Assembly: GCA_945888475.1 (NCBI GenBank)
Contig: CAMDAB010000031.1
Location: 1-32,167 of the forward strand
Direction of reading: 5' to 3'
From: Saprospira grandis DSM 2844
GTDB taxonomy: Bacteria; Bacteroidota; Bacteroidia; Chitinophagales; Saprospiraceae
Length of the DNA stretch: 32,167 nucleotides
Shown here: in pieces, positions 8,431-16,138 of the stretch
Layout: each line of letters starts with the position of its first letter
Numbering within the stretch: position 1 is the stretch's first letter
Notes under the pieces: model-generated
What the model saw: the letters and a program-made list of their open reading frames with translations, nothing else
What the model was told of the DNA's origin: nothing
Database searches by the model: none
Made by a program: the position numbers and the translations under genes

Positions 8431-8676
8431 CTAATCTTCCCAATCTTCAGTGAAACTATTTAATTCTTTGGTTTCCAAGTCTTCTTCATATACCTCCGCA
8501 TAAAGTATTGCAGATTCTTCTAATAAGATATCTTCCCGCTTTTTCTTTCTTAACTCCAATTCGAGCAAGCGAAAAGCTTCAGCCACCATTTCTTCTTCTG
8601 AACTAAAGCCCAATTGCTCAAATTCTTCCAATATATTTGCCTCCTCTTGATTAAGAACAATTGTTTTTGCTTTCAT
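8431..8676 (-). CDS. Antitoxin partner of the MazF-like toxin
   Basis: 81 residues. The N-terminal half (KTIVLNQEEANILEEFEQLG...) could form a small DNA-binding or dimerisation domain; the C-terminal half is very acidic and ends in SFTEDWED, as expected of a MazE-type tail wrapping round a basic MazF toxin. The function rests on its position directly upstream of the toxin, the 1-bp gap and the acidic tail, not on a clear DNA-binding signature. A CATAT-ca-ATATG inverted repeat (8674-8685) overlaps the start codon and could take part in autoregulation. Confidence 0.75.
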   Translation of the reverse strand: MKAKTIVLNQEEANILEEFEQLGFSSEEEMVAEAFRLLELELRKKKREDILLEESAILYAEVYEEDLETKELNSFTEDWED

Positions 8677-8795
8677 ATCAATATGTATAAAATTAAAAAA
8701 ATTATTCGATTTACTTTTGATAATAAAGATACGGTAAAAAAAGGAAAAAGTTTTATCAAGATTAGAAATAAGAAAATTTTAACCCAATAGTGCAT

Positions 8796-8827
8796 AAAAA
8801 AACCTCCAATTCGAAGTGAAAAGGAGG
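8796..8827 (-). terminator. Terminator of the outer-membrane barrel gene
   Basis: On the minus strand a CCTCC...GGAGG stem with a roughly 13-nt loop is followed by an uninterrupted T run (the A run before 8803 on the plus strand). It lies just past the stop codon at 8850 and before the antitoxin gene. Confidence 0.65.
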
Positions 8828-8849
8828 CTTTGATTTTGACTTTGGAATA

Positions 8850-9647
8850 TTAGAAAATAATTCCAATACGAAGTCCGATATTATGGAAGCCTGTACGGAC
8901 AGATTCAGTGGTATTTTTTTTCACCATATCTATAAATCCATAATTGTAATATAACCCACCAACCAGTCTTAAACCACCATCATCATTCGGAGACCATTCT
9001 ACTCCGGCTCCGGTTCCAAGCGAAAGCTGTAGGAAGTTGATATCCTTGTAAATGTTTTCACCTTTTACGGGTTCTTTGGTATAATATTCAAAAGAAGTAT
9101 CCGTGGTTTGTTCAGGTGCGTTTACCGTACCTCTAGCAGACACTGGGATTCCAATAGTCACCATGGGTATATGGAAGAAAGCTCTCAGATAGCTCTGTCC
9201 AAGTTCATTGGTACGAAGTTTTAAACCAAAAGGTATTTCAAGGTAATTTACATTGTATCTTACTGTAGTCCCAGCAACTAGTTTAAGATCATCTCCGCTT
9301 GGCGCAGATACAGACAATCCAGCTGAATCAGTTCTGAAGTATGAAGATTCGAATAAGGTTGAATTAGGAAGCAGTACGCCTGAATTTATATAACTTAGCT
9401 TACCACCTTTTCCCAGCGAAAAATTACCGCCAAAGGTAAAAGCATAATTTTCGCCATCCGAAAAATAATATTCCATTTCCACACCCAAGCCAAAACCCAT
9501 CTGGGCACCTTTTGGTACAACTTTTTTGTCATTGCTTGCCATGAATGAAACTAATGGATCGACATGAACCCCAAATTTGAAGCCCTGTGCCTGCACATAC
9601 AATACAGTAAGTAAAAAAGCCGTTAATAAAGAAAATTTGCGTAGCAT
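8850..9647 (-). CDS. Outer-membrane beta-barrel protein
   Basis: 265 residues from the Met at 9647, chosen because it begins a good signal peptide (MLRKFSLLTAFLLTVLYVQA); a longer reading to 9722 would put 25 unlikely residues in front. The mature protein shows alternating polar/apolar strands with Gly and Tyr (KFGVHVDPLVSF, GFGLGVEMEYYF, LSLGTGAGVEW, LVGGLYYNYGF) and a final strand ending in Phe (IGLRIGIIF), the usual outer-membrane insertion signal. It resembles the Bacteroidota OMP_b-brl_2 type. Ligand and function are unknown. It diverges from gldB. Confidence 0.8.
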   Translation of the reverse strand: MLRKFSLLTAFLLTVLYVQAQGFKFGVHVDPLVSFMASNDKKVVPKGAQMGFGLGVEMEYYFSDGENYAFTFGGNFSLGKGGKLSYINSGVLLPNSTLFESSYFRTDSAGLSVSAPSGDDLKLVAGTTVRYNVNYLEIPFGLKLRTNELGQSYLRAFFHIPMVTIGIPVSARGTVNAPEQTTDTSFEYYTKEPVKGENIYKDINFLQLSLGTGAGVEWSPNDDGGLRLVGGLYYNYGFIDMVKKNTTESVRTGFHNIGLRIGIIF

Positions 9648-9748
9648 AGTTTTTGTTTTTAAGATTTTAAAACGCGTATTTGCAAAAATAAAAGTAATTT
9701 TGAAGCCTATAAACAAATGCAAAGGTACTTTAATCGCTCAAATTTAAT

Positions 9749-10831
9749 ATGAAATTATCAAAAAATATAACAGCTCTACTTTTTCTGCTTTTGTTTTTTT
9801 CGGCATGTACCAAAACCTATAAGCCAAGGCCTAAGTACAAGGCTAATGTGACCGACCTCAAAGCCGATGTAGAAATTGCAAGATTCGACCTCGACTTTTT
9901 TTCGATGGATACTGCCGATATAGCAGGCGGATTGGAAAAACTAAAAGCAAAACACGGCAATTTTGTTGAAACATTTTTGGTGGATATTGTAAACGATAGA
10001 AGGCCTCTGCCTCTTGATCAAATAGCCAAAGTCTTATTATCAATTCCTGAAGCTATTCAGCTCGAAGACAGCATCAAAAAAGCCTTTCCGGATTTAAAAT
10101 TTGCTGAAAAGGAAATTAAGCAGATGATGGCATACAAAATTCATTTTTTTGGCGAAAAAATATCGCCTGTTAAAAAAATATTCACTTTTAACACTTTATA
10201 TAAATACGGCACGACAACCCATGAGGATGTATTAGGCCTGGGGCTGGACTTTTTTCTTGGAGAAAATCATGTGCCCTATTTTTCAGTGGAAATGCTCAGA
10301 CCGCAGTACAAAAGACGCACCCTCACCAAAGAACATATAACTGCGTCGCTGGCTTCAGCTATTGCTGATAATGCTGTAAGTTATTACAGCAAGGCAGGAG
10401 GCAGCAAAATGATTGATATGATGCTTCATGAAGGGAAAAAATTCTATGTAAAAGCCTGCCTTATGCCAGAAACAGCTGATTCGATTATCTATAATTTCAG
10501 CGATTACCAGATAAAGTATTGCGAATATGGAGAAACAGCGCTTTGGGAACACCTTGGCAAGGAAAATCTGCTTTTCTCCAGCAAAAAATCCGATTTTCAG
10601 AAATACGTAAGTGAGGGGCCTTTTAATCCAAAATTGGACCTGCCCGGAAACAGTGCCAGCTGGTTAGGTGCACAGATGGTGGCTCAGGCTGCCGGACGAT
10701 TGAGAAAAGAAATGAAAGCCAACAATCCGAATCAATCTATTCGCGAAATTGACCGAAAAGTGATGGAAATTATACTAAAAGAAAGCAATAGCCAGTTTTT
10801 TATGCAGAAATACAAGCCGACAAAACCTTAG
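9749..10831 (+). CDS. gldB: GldB-family lipoprotein
   Basis: 360 residues. A lipoprotein signal (MKLSKNITALLFLLLFFSAC, lipobox FSAC) places it at a membrane surface. Features of the GldB family include the early 'V-E-I-x-R-F-D-x-D-F-F' segment (VEIARFDLDFF), a middle region (FNTLYKYGTTTHEDVLGLGLDFFLGENHVPYF) and a C-terminal part with W-E-H-L and SREID-type segments. In Flavobacterium johnsoniae GldB is needed for gliding motility, but homologues are widespread in non-gliding Bacteroidota, so the name does not prove gliding. No other gld gene is nearby. It is followed after 32 bp by another lipoprotein gene and is probably co-transcribed with it. Confidence 0.8.
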   Translation: MKLSKNITALLFLLLFFSACTKTYKPRPKYKANVTDLKADVEIARFDLDFFSMDTADIAGGLEKLKAKHGNFVETFLVDIVNDRRPLPLDQIAKVLLSIPEAIQLEDSIKKAFPDLKFAEKEIKQMMAYKIHFFGEKISPVKKIFTFNTLYKYGTTTHEDVLGLGLDFFLGENHVPYFSVEMLRPQYKRRTLTKEHITASLASAIADNAVSYYSKAGGSKMIDMMLHEGKKFYVKACLMPETADSIIYNFSDYQIKYCEYGETALWEHLGKENLLFSSKKSDFQKYVSEGPFNPKLDLPGNSASWLGAQMVAQAAGRLRKEMKANNPNQSIREIDRKVMEIILKESNSQFFMQKYKPTKP

Positions 10832-10863
10832 TGCTCCAATCAAAATTTTAAATATACAGTTGT

Positions 10864-11322
10864 ATGAAATTGTTAAAAACAAAACTATTATTCTTGTCAT
10901 TATTGCTTTTTTTTAGTTGTACCAATACTACTAAAAATGTAAATGATGAAAAAAGCGAATCAATACAACAGAGAAGAACAGCATATCTGCAAAAAAAAGA
11001 TTGGGTATCTCCAGAGGACATGGAAATAATTCTAAAAGGATTTACTCCAATTACACAAAGAGGCTTGTGGGACGAAAATAAAAGAAAGCAAATGTTTATG
11101 GAAAAATTACATGAACTGAATATACCTGATTCAACCATCAATCGTTTGGCACTTTCAGCTGAGAAAATTATTGGCGCCAGAACAGGGCAATGGAATTATG
11201 AATACATTGAAGCAAGGTTCGAAGTTTATAAAAGCGAAATGAAAAAAGACGAAGCTTGGAAAAAACTGGAAGAGGATTATCTGCAAAGCCTTGAAGGGAA
11301 TTCCAAACATGAAAATAACTAA
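10864..11322 (+). CDS. Small lipoprotein of unknown function
   Basis: 152 residues. The N-terminus is a lipoprotein signal with lipobox FFSC (Cys19). The rest is mostly helical and charged, with a W-rich middle (LQKKDWVSPEDME, GLWDENKRK, GQWNYEY) and an acidic/basic C-terminus. I do not recognise the family. It follows gldB by 32 bp in the same direction, which suggests shared transcription and possibly a related role in the envelope. Confidence 0.7.
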   Translation: MKLLKTKLLFLSLLLFFSCTNTTKNVNDEKSESIQQRRTAYLQKKDWVSPEDMEIILKGFTPITQRGLWDENKRKQMFMEKLHELNIPDSTINRLALSAEKIIGARTGQWNYEYIEARFEVYKSEMKKDEAWKKLEEDYLQSLEGNSKHENN

Positions 11323-11412
11323 ATTAGCTAAGAATAATAGCAATTAATTTACAAACAGGATTACGAAAAGTTAATATCTGTTAAGCCGGAAACTATTAAG
11401 AGAAAAAAACGC

Positions 11413-11420
11413 TATATTTG
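11413..11420 (+). promoter_or_regulatory. Putative -7 element of the RelE/ParE-like module
   Basis: TATATTTG fits the Bacteroidota -7 consensus TAnnTTTG. No TTTG lies 19-21 bp upstream. Transcription would start near 11427, which disfavours the ATG at 11431 and supports 11464 as the antitoxin start. Confidence 0.45.
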
Positions 11421-11463
11421 ATTAGAATAAATGTCATTGAATTATATAAACATAATTTGTACC

Positions 11464-11685
11464 ATGCACAATGTAAAAATACAGTACCTAACTGATGAGG
11501 AAGGCAATAAGAAAGCGGTAATGATACCTATCGATGAATGGAAAAAATTTGAGCGACAATTTTTGGAACTAATGGAATATGCTTCTTTTAAAAGTGATAT
11601 CAGATCAGCATTTACAGAAGTACAGGAAATATTAAAGGGCAATAAAAAAAAGCAAACACTTAAAAATTTTCTGGATGAATGTTGA
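11464..11685 (+). CDS. Antitoxin of a RelE/ParE-like module
   Basis: 73 residues from ATG 11464 (MHNVKIQYLTDEEGNKKAVM). The stretch 'Y-L-T-D-E-x-G-x-x-x-A-V-x-I-P-x-x-E-W' resembles the N-terminal strand-helix of Phd/RelB-like antitoxins; the C-terminus is a helix with a KKKQTLKNFLDE tail. An upstream ATG at 11431 lies only a few bases past the predicted transcription start, so it is less likely. The gene overlaps the toxin gene by 11 bp, as expected for translational coupling in a type II module. Confidence 0.75.
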   Translation: MHNVKIQYLTDEEGNKKAVMIPIDEWKKFERQFLELMEYASFKSDIRSAFTEVQEILKGNKKKQTLKNFLDEC

Positions 11686-12082
11686 AATCATTGTCACTGA
11701 GACGTTCAGACGTGAAGCCAAGAAGTTAATAAAAAAATATCCATCTCTAAAAAATGAGCTATCCATATTCGAGGATAGCTTAATTAAAAAACCCGACCAG
11801 GGTAAACTAATTTTAGAAAATGTGTATAAAATACGTATTGCCGTAAAAAGTAAAGGTAAGGGTAAAAGTGGTGGGTTGAGAGTTATTACTTATCTAATAA
11901 TTACAAAAAAAGATGACGAAAGGATTCAAGTTTTCCTGCTTTCGATTTACGACAAATCTGACATTGAAAATCTACCTGAACCACAGATAAATAAAATAAT
12001 TTCTGATTTGCAAAAGGAGTTCCAAGAAAGCGAAGCTAAAGAGCAGTCTAAAGACCTAGAAAACAATAATGAAATCGAATAA
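11675..12082 (+). CDS. RelE/ParE-superfamily toxin
   Basis: 135 residues. RelE/ParE fold features: an N-terminal strand then basic helix (FRREAKKLIKKYPSLKNEL), a strand block VYKIRIAVKSKGKGKSGGLRVITY, and a strand VFLLSIYDKSDIENLP. 'R-x-x-x-x-S-K-G-K-G-K-S-G-G-x-R-V-I' is typical of the RelE-like group usually annotated as type II toxin or addiction-module killer protein. The last 20 or so residues form an acidic Asn/Glu/Ser tail longer than usual. The stop codon falls only 4 bp before the start chosen for the next gene, so a secreted protein gene is read on from the toxin-antitoxin unit. Confidence 0.82.
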   Translation: MNVEIIVTETFRREAKKLIKKYPSLKNELSIFEDSLIKKPDQGKLILENVYKIRIAVKSKGKGKSGGLRVITYLIITKKDDERIQVFLLSIYDKSDIENLPEPQINKIISDLQKEFQESEAKEQSKDLENNNEIE

Positions 12083-12086
12083 TAAT

Positions 12087-13376
12087 ATGCGATATATTTT
12101 CCTGATACAACTATTCCTATTAATTAGTTTGAACCTTAAAGCACAGGGCTATATCCTGCTGCCGATGGATGAAAAACAGGCCAATCATATGAAGGCCTAC
12201 GGCATTACCTATAAGGTATTGGAACTCAAAAGCGAGGCCTGGTGGTTGCTCAATTATCGGGGAGGCAGCTTTGCCTTTACCTACAGCGATGTTTTTAAAA
12301 AAGAATGCATTACGCGAGGAGTGAGTTTTGAAGTATTGCCCGAAGCAAAATTTCAGAAAATTCTGACCGAAATAGCCAATCCGGAGGTAAATATGGAGGC
12401 TATGAAGCTGGAGGTTGCACCTAAGGTTGCTGTGTACAGTCCGAAAATAAACGAAAGAGGTGAAGATATACAACCATGGGATGATGCTGTTACACTGGTG
12501 CTTAGTTATGCCGAAATACCTTATGATATCATTTATGACACGGAAGTTTTGCAAATGAAATTGCTTGATTATGACTGGCTGCACCTCCATCACGAAGATT
12601 TTACCGGGCAGTACGGTCGATTTTATTCCAGCTACAACAACACCCAATGGTACCGCGATTATGTCAAATCGATGGAAAATCTCGCTACTTTAAACGGATT
12701 TGCCAAGGTTTCGCAACTAAAACTGGCCGTTGCCAAAAAAATTCAGGAATTTGTTGCTGGCGGCGGATTTATGTTTGCCATGTGTTCGGCTACCGATAGT
12801 TATGATATTGCACTTGCTGCAGAAGGAATTGATATTTGTGATTTTATGTTCGATGGAGATCCTGCCGATCCAAACGCACAACAGAAACTCGATTTTAGTA
12901 AAACCTTTGCATTCAAAGACTTTCAGCTGGTTAGAGATCCTTATCAATACGAATTTTCTGATATCGACGCCTCCCCTGTTACGCAGCCTATGCGTATGGT
13001 AAGGGACGATCAGGACTATTTTACCTTGTTTGAATTTTCTGCAAAATGGGATCCGGTGCCAACTATGCTTACGCAATGCCATACCCGAACTGTAAAAGGT
13101 TTTATGGGCCAGTCAACAGCTTTCCGAAAAAAATTCATCAAATCACATGTCTTGGTTTTGGGTGAAAACAAGGCCGAAAATGAAGCCCGATATATACACG
13201 GTACTTTTCAGAAAGGGTTTTTCTCCTACTACGGCGGTCACGATCCAGAGGATTACCGCCATTTTGTGCAGGATCCACCTACCGATTTGAACCTGCATCC
13301 AACCTCGCCGGGTTATCGATTGATTTTGAATAACATCCTCTTTCCAGCAGCGAAAAAGAAACAGCGAAAAACATAG
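12087..13376 (+). CDS. Secreted Bacteroidota protein commonly labelled 'asparagine synthetase B'
   Basis: 429 residues from ATG 12087, where a signal peptide begins (MRYIFLIQLFLLISLNLKAQ); an in-frame ATG at 12069 overlaps the toxin gene. Conserved blocks I recall from Bacteroidota proteins with this label: ILLPMDEKQANHMKAYGITY, WLLNYRGGSF, the PWDDAVTLVLSYAEIPYDI block, DWLHLHHEDFTGQ, GGGFMFAMCSATDSYDIAL and the C-terminal GFFSYYGGHDPEDY...SPGYRLILNN. The usual AsnB halves (an N-terminal Cys2 glutaminase and an ATP-binding SGGxDS motif) are not seen, and the protein is exported. The 'MCSATDS' turn and 'YYGGHDPEDY' look more like a class-I glutamine-amidotransferase-like (ThuA/DJ-1-type) fold; that is inference. 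It ends with a strong terminator. Confidence 0.75.
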   Translation: MRYIFLIQLFLLISLNLKAQGYILLPMDEKQANHMKAYGITYKVLELKSEAWWLLNYRGGSFAFTYSDVFKKECITRGVSFEVLPEAKFQKILTEIANPEVNMEAMKLEVAPKVAVYSPKINERGEDIQPWDDAVTLVLSYAEIPYDIIYDTEVLQMKLLDYDWLHLHHEDFTGQYGRFYSSYNNTQWYRDYVKSMENLATLNGFAKVSQLKLAVAKKIQEFVAGGGFMFAMCSATDSYDIALAAEGIDICDFMFDGDPADPNAQQKLDFSKTFAFKDFQLVRDPYQYEFSDIDASPVTQPMRMVRDDQDYFTLFEFSAKWDPVPTMLTQCHTRTVKGFMGQSTAFRKKFIKSHVLVLGENKAENEARYIHGTFQKGFFSYYGGHDPEDYRHFVQDPPTDLNLHPTSPGYRLILNNILFPAAKKKQRKT

Positions 13377-13380
13377 ATAG

Positions 13381-13404
13381 AACCGCCTCCAGGCGGTTTT
13401 TTTT
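13381..13404 (+). terminator. Rho-independent terminator after the AsnB-labelled gene
   Basis: AACCGCC-tcca-GGCGGTT, a perfect 7-bp stem, followed by six further T. It begins 4 bp after the stop codon. Confidence 0.92.
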
Positions 13405-13452
13405 ATTAAGTTTTAACAGTCTGTCCATAAACATTAAACATAAGTTTAAGGC

Positions 13453-13475
13453 TTTTTTAGTGTCAAACTAAAAAA
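13453..13475. promoter_or_regulatory. Perfect 9-bp inverted repeat upstream of the malic enzyme gene
   Basis: TTTTTTAGT (13453-13461) and ACTAAAAAA (13467-13475) are perfect arms around GTCAA. They sit 38-60 bp before the start codon, just upstream of a TATTTTAG that could be the -7 element (13483-13490). This is the position of an operator; no regulator is known. Confidence 0.4.
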
Positions 13476-13512
13476 AATAATTTATTTTAGCCGAATATAC
13501 AATCCCAATAAT

Positions 13513-15135
13513 ATGAGAAGACCTAAACCCGAAAAAAGAGGATTTGATATCCTGCTCGACAGAACCCTTAACAAATCGCTTGGATTTGACCGCGATGAAC
13601 GCAGAAAACTTGGTATCAGCGGCCTATTGCCTTATACACATTCCGGAATTCGGGAGCAGGTGCAAAGAGTCATGGTGAATCTGCGCCGAAGAAATGAGAA
13701 TCTTGAAAAGTATATGTTGTTATCAGGCCTGCAGGAGACCAATGAGCAACTGTTCTTCAGAACAGTCATTGATAATGTCGAGGAGCTGATGCCCATAATT
13801 TATACTCCAACAGTGGGCGATGCCTGCAAGGAATTTTCAAATATTTTCAATCATCCCAAAGGCTTTTTTATTACGCCCGAAGACAAAGGCGAAATTGCTG
13901 AGATGATCGATAACTGGCCCGAGGATGAAGTAAAAGTAGTTGTAGTGACCGATGGTCAGCGAATTTTGGGTTTGGGCGACCTGGGCGCAAACGGCATGGG
14001 CATCTCTATAGGAAAACTGGCCTTGTATACTGCCTGTGCCGGTATCAATCCTGATCATTGCATGCCTGTTGCCATCGACAGTGGTACCGATAATGAGGAA
14101 TTATTGAACGATATTCTCTACCTTGGCTATCCAAGCAAAAGGATTGAATCGGAGGCCTATTTCGAGTTGGTGGAGGAATTCATTATGACGATGCAGGAAA
14201 AACATCCGGGTGTACTCATACAGTTTGAAGATTTTCTTACGCCCAATGCATTCGAGCTTTTGCGCCGCTACCGAGACAGGGTGCTATGTTTTAATGATGA
14301 CATTCAGGGGACAGCTGCGGTAATTCTGTCGGGTGTATATTCCTCCTGCCGCATTACAAAAAAACAATTCAAAGATCTGACGATACTTTTCCTGGGCGCA
14401 GGTTCAGCCTCTACCGGAATTGGCGACTTGATGGTATCGGCCTTTGTTGCCGAGGGACTTTCTGAAGAAGCAGCGCGCAAAAAACTATGGTTTGTAGATT
14501 TGGGCGGACTTGTCGTACAATCCCGAACCGATTTGCAGGAGCATAACCTGCCCTATGCACATGATTTTGAAAGAACCGATTTTCTGGGAGCTATAAAAGC
14601 ACTCAAACCAGATGTGTTGATTGGCGCCACCGGTGCCCCGGGTACCTTTAGTCAAGCTGTGATCGAAGCGATGAGCGCAGTAAATGAACGACCGGTAATT
14701 TTTGCATTGTCAAATCCTACTTCAAAAGCAGAATGCACTGCTGAGCAGGCCTATACCTGGAGTAAGGGTAAGGCTGTCTTTGCTAGCGGCAGTCCCTTCC
14801 CTCCTTTCGAGCTCAATGGTCAGAACTTTGTACCCCGTCAAGGAAATAACGCCTATATTTTTCCTGGTTTGGGACTTGGACTCATCATTGCACAAGCCAA
14901 AAATGTACCAGATGAACTCTTTTTGACCGCTGCTTACCGACTAGCTGATTTGGTGGAGGAACATGACCTTGAAGTGGGTGGCCTTTACCCCCCAATTGCT
15001 GAAATCAGAGATTTATCGATGGAAATTGCCATTGCTGTTGTTGAAAAATCATATGAACTGGGTATCGCTCAAGCGGAGCGCCCTGCCGATTTGAGAAAGG
15101 CGATTGAAGATTATATGTACAATCCTATGTATTGA
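13513..15135 (+). CDS. maeA: Malic enzyme, NAD-dependent type (oxaloacetate-decarboxylating)
   Basis: 540 residues, the size of the long malic enzymes (E. coli MaeA 565). It decarboxylates malate to pyruvate with reduction of NAD(P). Visible active-site elements: IIYTPTVGDACKEF with the likely general acid Tyr97; ISIGKLALYTACAGI with the likely catalytic Lys168; metal ligands in QFEDF (Glu239, Asp240) and in the signature FNDDIQGTAAV (Asp263); and the dinucleotide fold GAGSASTGIG (295-304). The phosphotransacetylase-like C-terminal domain of other bacterial malic enzymes is absent. NAD rather than NADP is inferred from subfamily. It is followed after 10 bp by the metallopeptidase gene and so likely co-transcribed. 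Confidence 0.92.
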   Translation: MRRPKPEKRGFDILLDRTLNKSLGFDRDERRKLGISGLLPYTHSGIREQVQRVMVNLRRRNENLEKYMLLSGLQETNEQLFFRTVIDNVEELMPIIYTPTVGDACKEFSNIFNHPKGFFITPEDKGEIAEMIDNWPEDEVKVVVVTDGQRILGLGDLGANGMGISIGKLALYTACAGINPDHCMPVAIDSGTDNEELLNDILYLGYPSKRIESEAYFELVEEFIMTMQEKHPGVLIQFEDFLTPNAFELLRRYRDRVLCFNDDIQGTAAVILSGVYSSCRITKKQFKDLTILFLGAGSASTGIGDLMVSAFVAEGLSEEAARKKLWFVDLGGLVVQSRTDLQEHNLPYAHDFERTDFLGAIKALKPDVLIGATGAPGTFSQAVIEAMSAVNERPVIFALSNPTSKAECTAEQAYTWSKGKAVFASGSPFPPFELNGQNFVPRQGNNAYIFPGLGLGLIIAQAKNVPDELFLTAAYRLADLVEEHDLEVGGLYPPIAEIRDLSMEIAIAVVEKSYELGIAQAERPADLRKAIEDYMYNPMY

Positions 15136-15145
15136 TTTTAGTTAG

Positions 15146-15835
15146 ATGGACATCCAGTACAAAACTTCTCTTAAGGCTAAGCATCTGCGCATCACTGTGA
15201 AAGGACATGGTGAGGTGACCGTGACTGTACCCAAGGGTATATCGGCTAAACAGTCAGAGCAGTTTGTACAAAAAAATATGGCCTGGATTGAAAGTAAAGT
15301 CGCTGCCGCCAAAGAGAAAAAGGGGGAAAAAATCACTGAATATGGCTTTGGAACGGAATTTAAAACCAAACTTACCGCTGTAAAAGTAATCGAAACCGAT
15401 GGCGGTCAAGCCTTTTTGAAACAACACAAAGATTTTTTAGGGATTTACATTCCCGAAGAGACCGATATTTCAAAACCTGAATGGCAGGAGCTGATAAAAA
15501 CTCAGATTGAAAATCAACTGCGCAGAGAAGCCAAATTTTTTCTGCCAAAAAGAACCCGTGATCTGGCTAATGAAAAGGGAATTGCAATTGGTAAAATTTC
15601 TGTTCGCAGTACCAAATCGCGCTGGGGTAGCTGCTCGCACAACAACGATATCAGTCTTTCAATCTATCTGATGACACTGCCCGATGAACTGATTGACTAT
15701 GTCATCTGTCACGAACTGGCGCATGTTAAAGAAAAAAATCATTCCAAAAACTTTTGGGCTCATCTTGAGCAGTTGCTGCCAGGCGCGGGGAAGTTGGATA
15801 AGGAGATGAAGAAGTATACTACGGCGGTGCTTTAG
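15146..15835 (+). CDS. YgjP-like (DUF45, M48-related) zinc metallopeptidase
   Basis: 229 residues. The zinc site is HELAHVKEKNHSKNFW: His189 and His193 with Glu190 as the base, and His199 as the likely third ligand. The upstream block SVRSTKSRWGSCSHNNDISLSIYLM is the other hallmark of this family. No signal peptide or membrane helix is seen, so it is probably cytoplasmic. Homologues such as E. coli YgjP (UpfP) have little-known substrates. It starts 10 bp after the malic enzyme stop. Confidence 0.88.
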   Translation: MDIQYKTSLKAKHLRITVKGHGEVTVTVPKGISAKQSEQFVQKNMAWIESKVAAAKEKKGEKITEYGFGTEFKTKLTAVKVIETDGGQAFLKQHKDFLGIYIPEETDISKPEWQELIKTQIENQLRREAKFFLPKRTRDLANEKGIAIGKISVRSTKSRWGSCSHNNDISLSIYLMTLPDELIDYVICHELAHVKEKNHSKNFWAHLEQLLPGAGKLDKEMKKYTTAVL

Positions 15836-15836
15836 A

Positions 15837-15926
15837 GATTTGAAGATTTGAAGAGGAAAGAATTTGAGAGGAGCTAGAAGCTAGGTACTAGAAATTAGTG
15901 GTTTAGTGAACATTAGATTAGTGATT
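15837..15926. repeat. Degenerate low-complexity repeats
   Basis: A tandem pair of GATTTGAA (15837-15852) is followed by variants of 'gctagaa / ctaggtactagaa' and 'attagtg / tttagtg / gattagtg'. No gene is seen in 15836-16138. A short perfect inverted repeat GGTTGCT-gt-AGCAACC lies at 16091-16106 in the kdsA leader. Confidence 0.5.
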
Positions 15927-16138
15927 TATCACAGCGGAGCAAAGGTACTAGGCAGTAGCACTTTTTAATGATTTATTCATCCGTTTTGTCTTTAAACCGG
16001 GTGACTTTTCTATTTGGCTGAACAGATTACAGAATGTTAGATTTATTTGTATCTTTAATCACTTTTGCCGAAAAACTGAACATTATCTCGGGTTGCTGTA
16101 GCAACCAAAACTGACTAAAAATATCTGATACTTTTACC

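Noticed and set aside
9749-10831. GldB as proof of gliding motility.
   Set aside because: GldB homologues occur in non-gliding Bacteroidota and no other gld or spr gene is present here.
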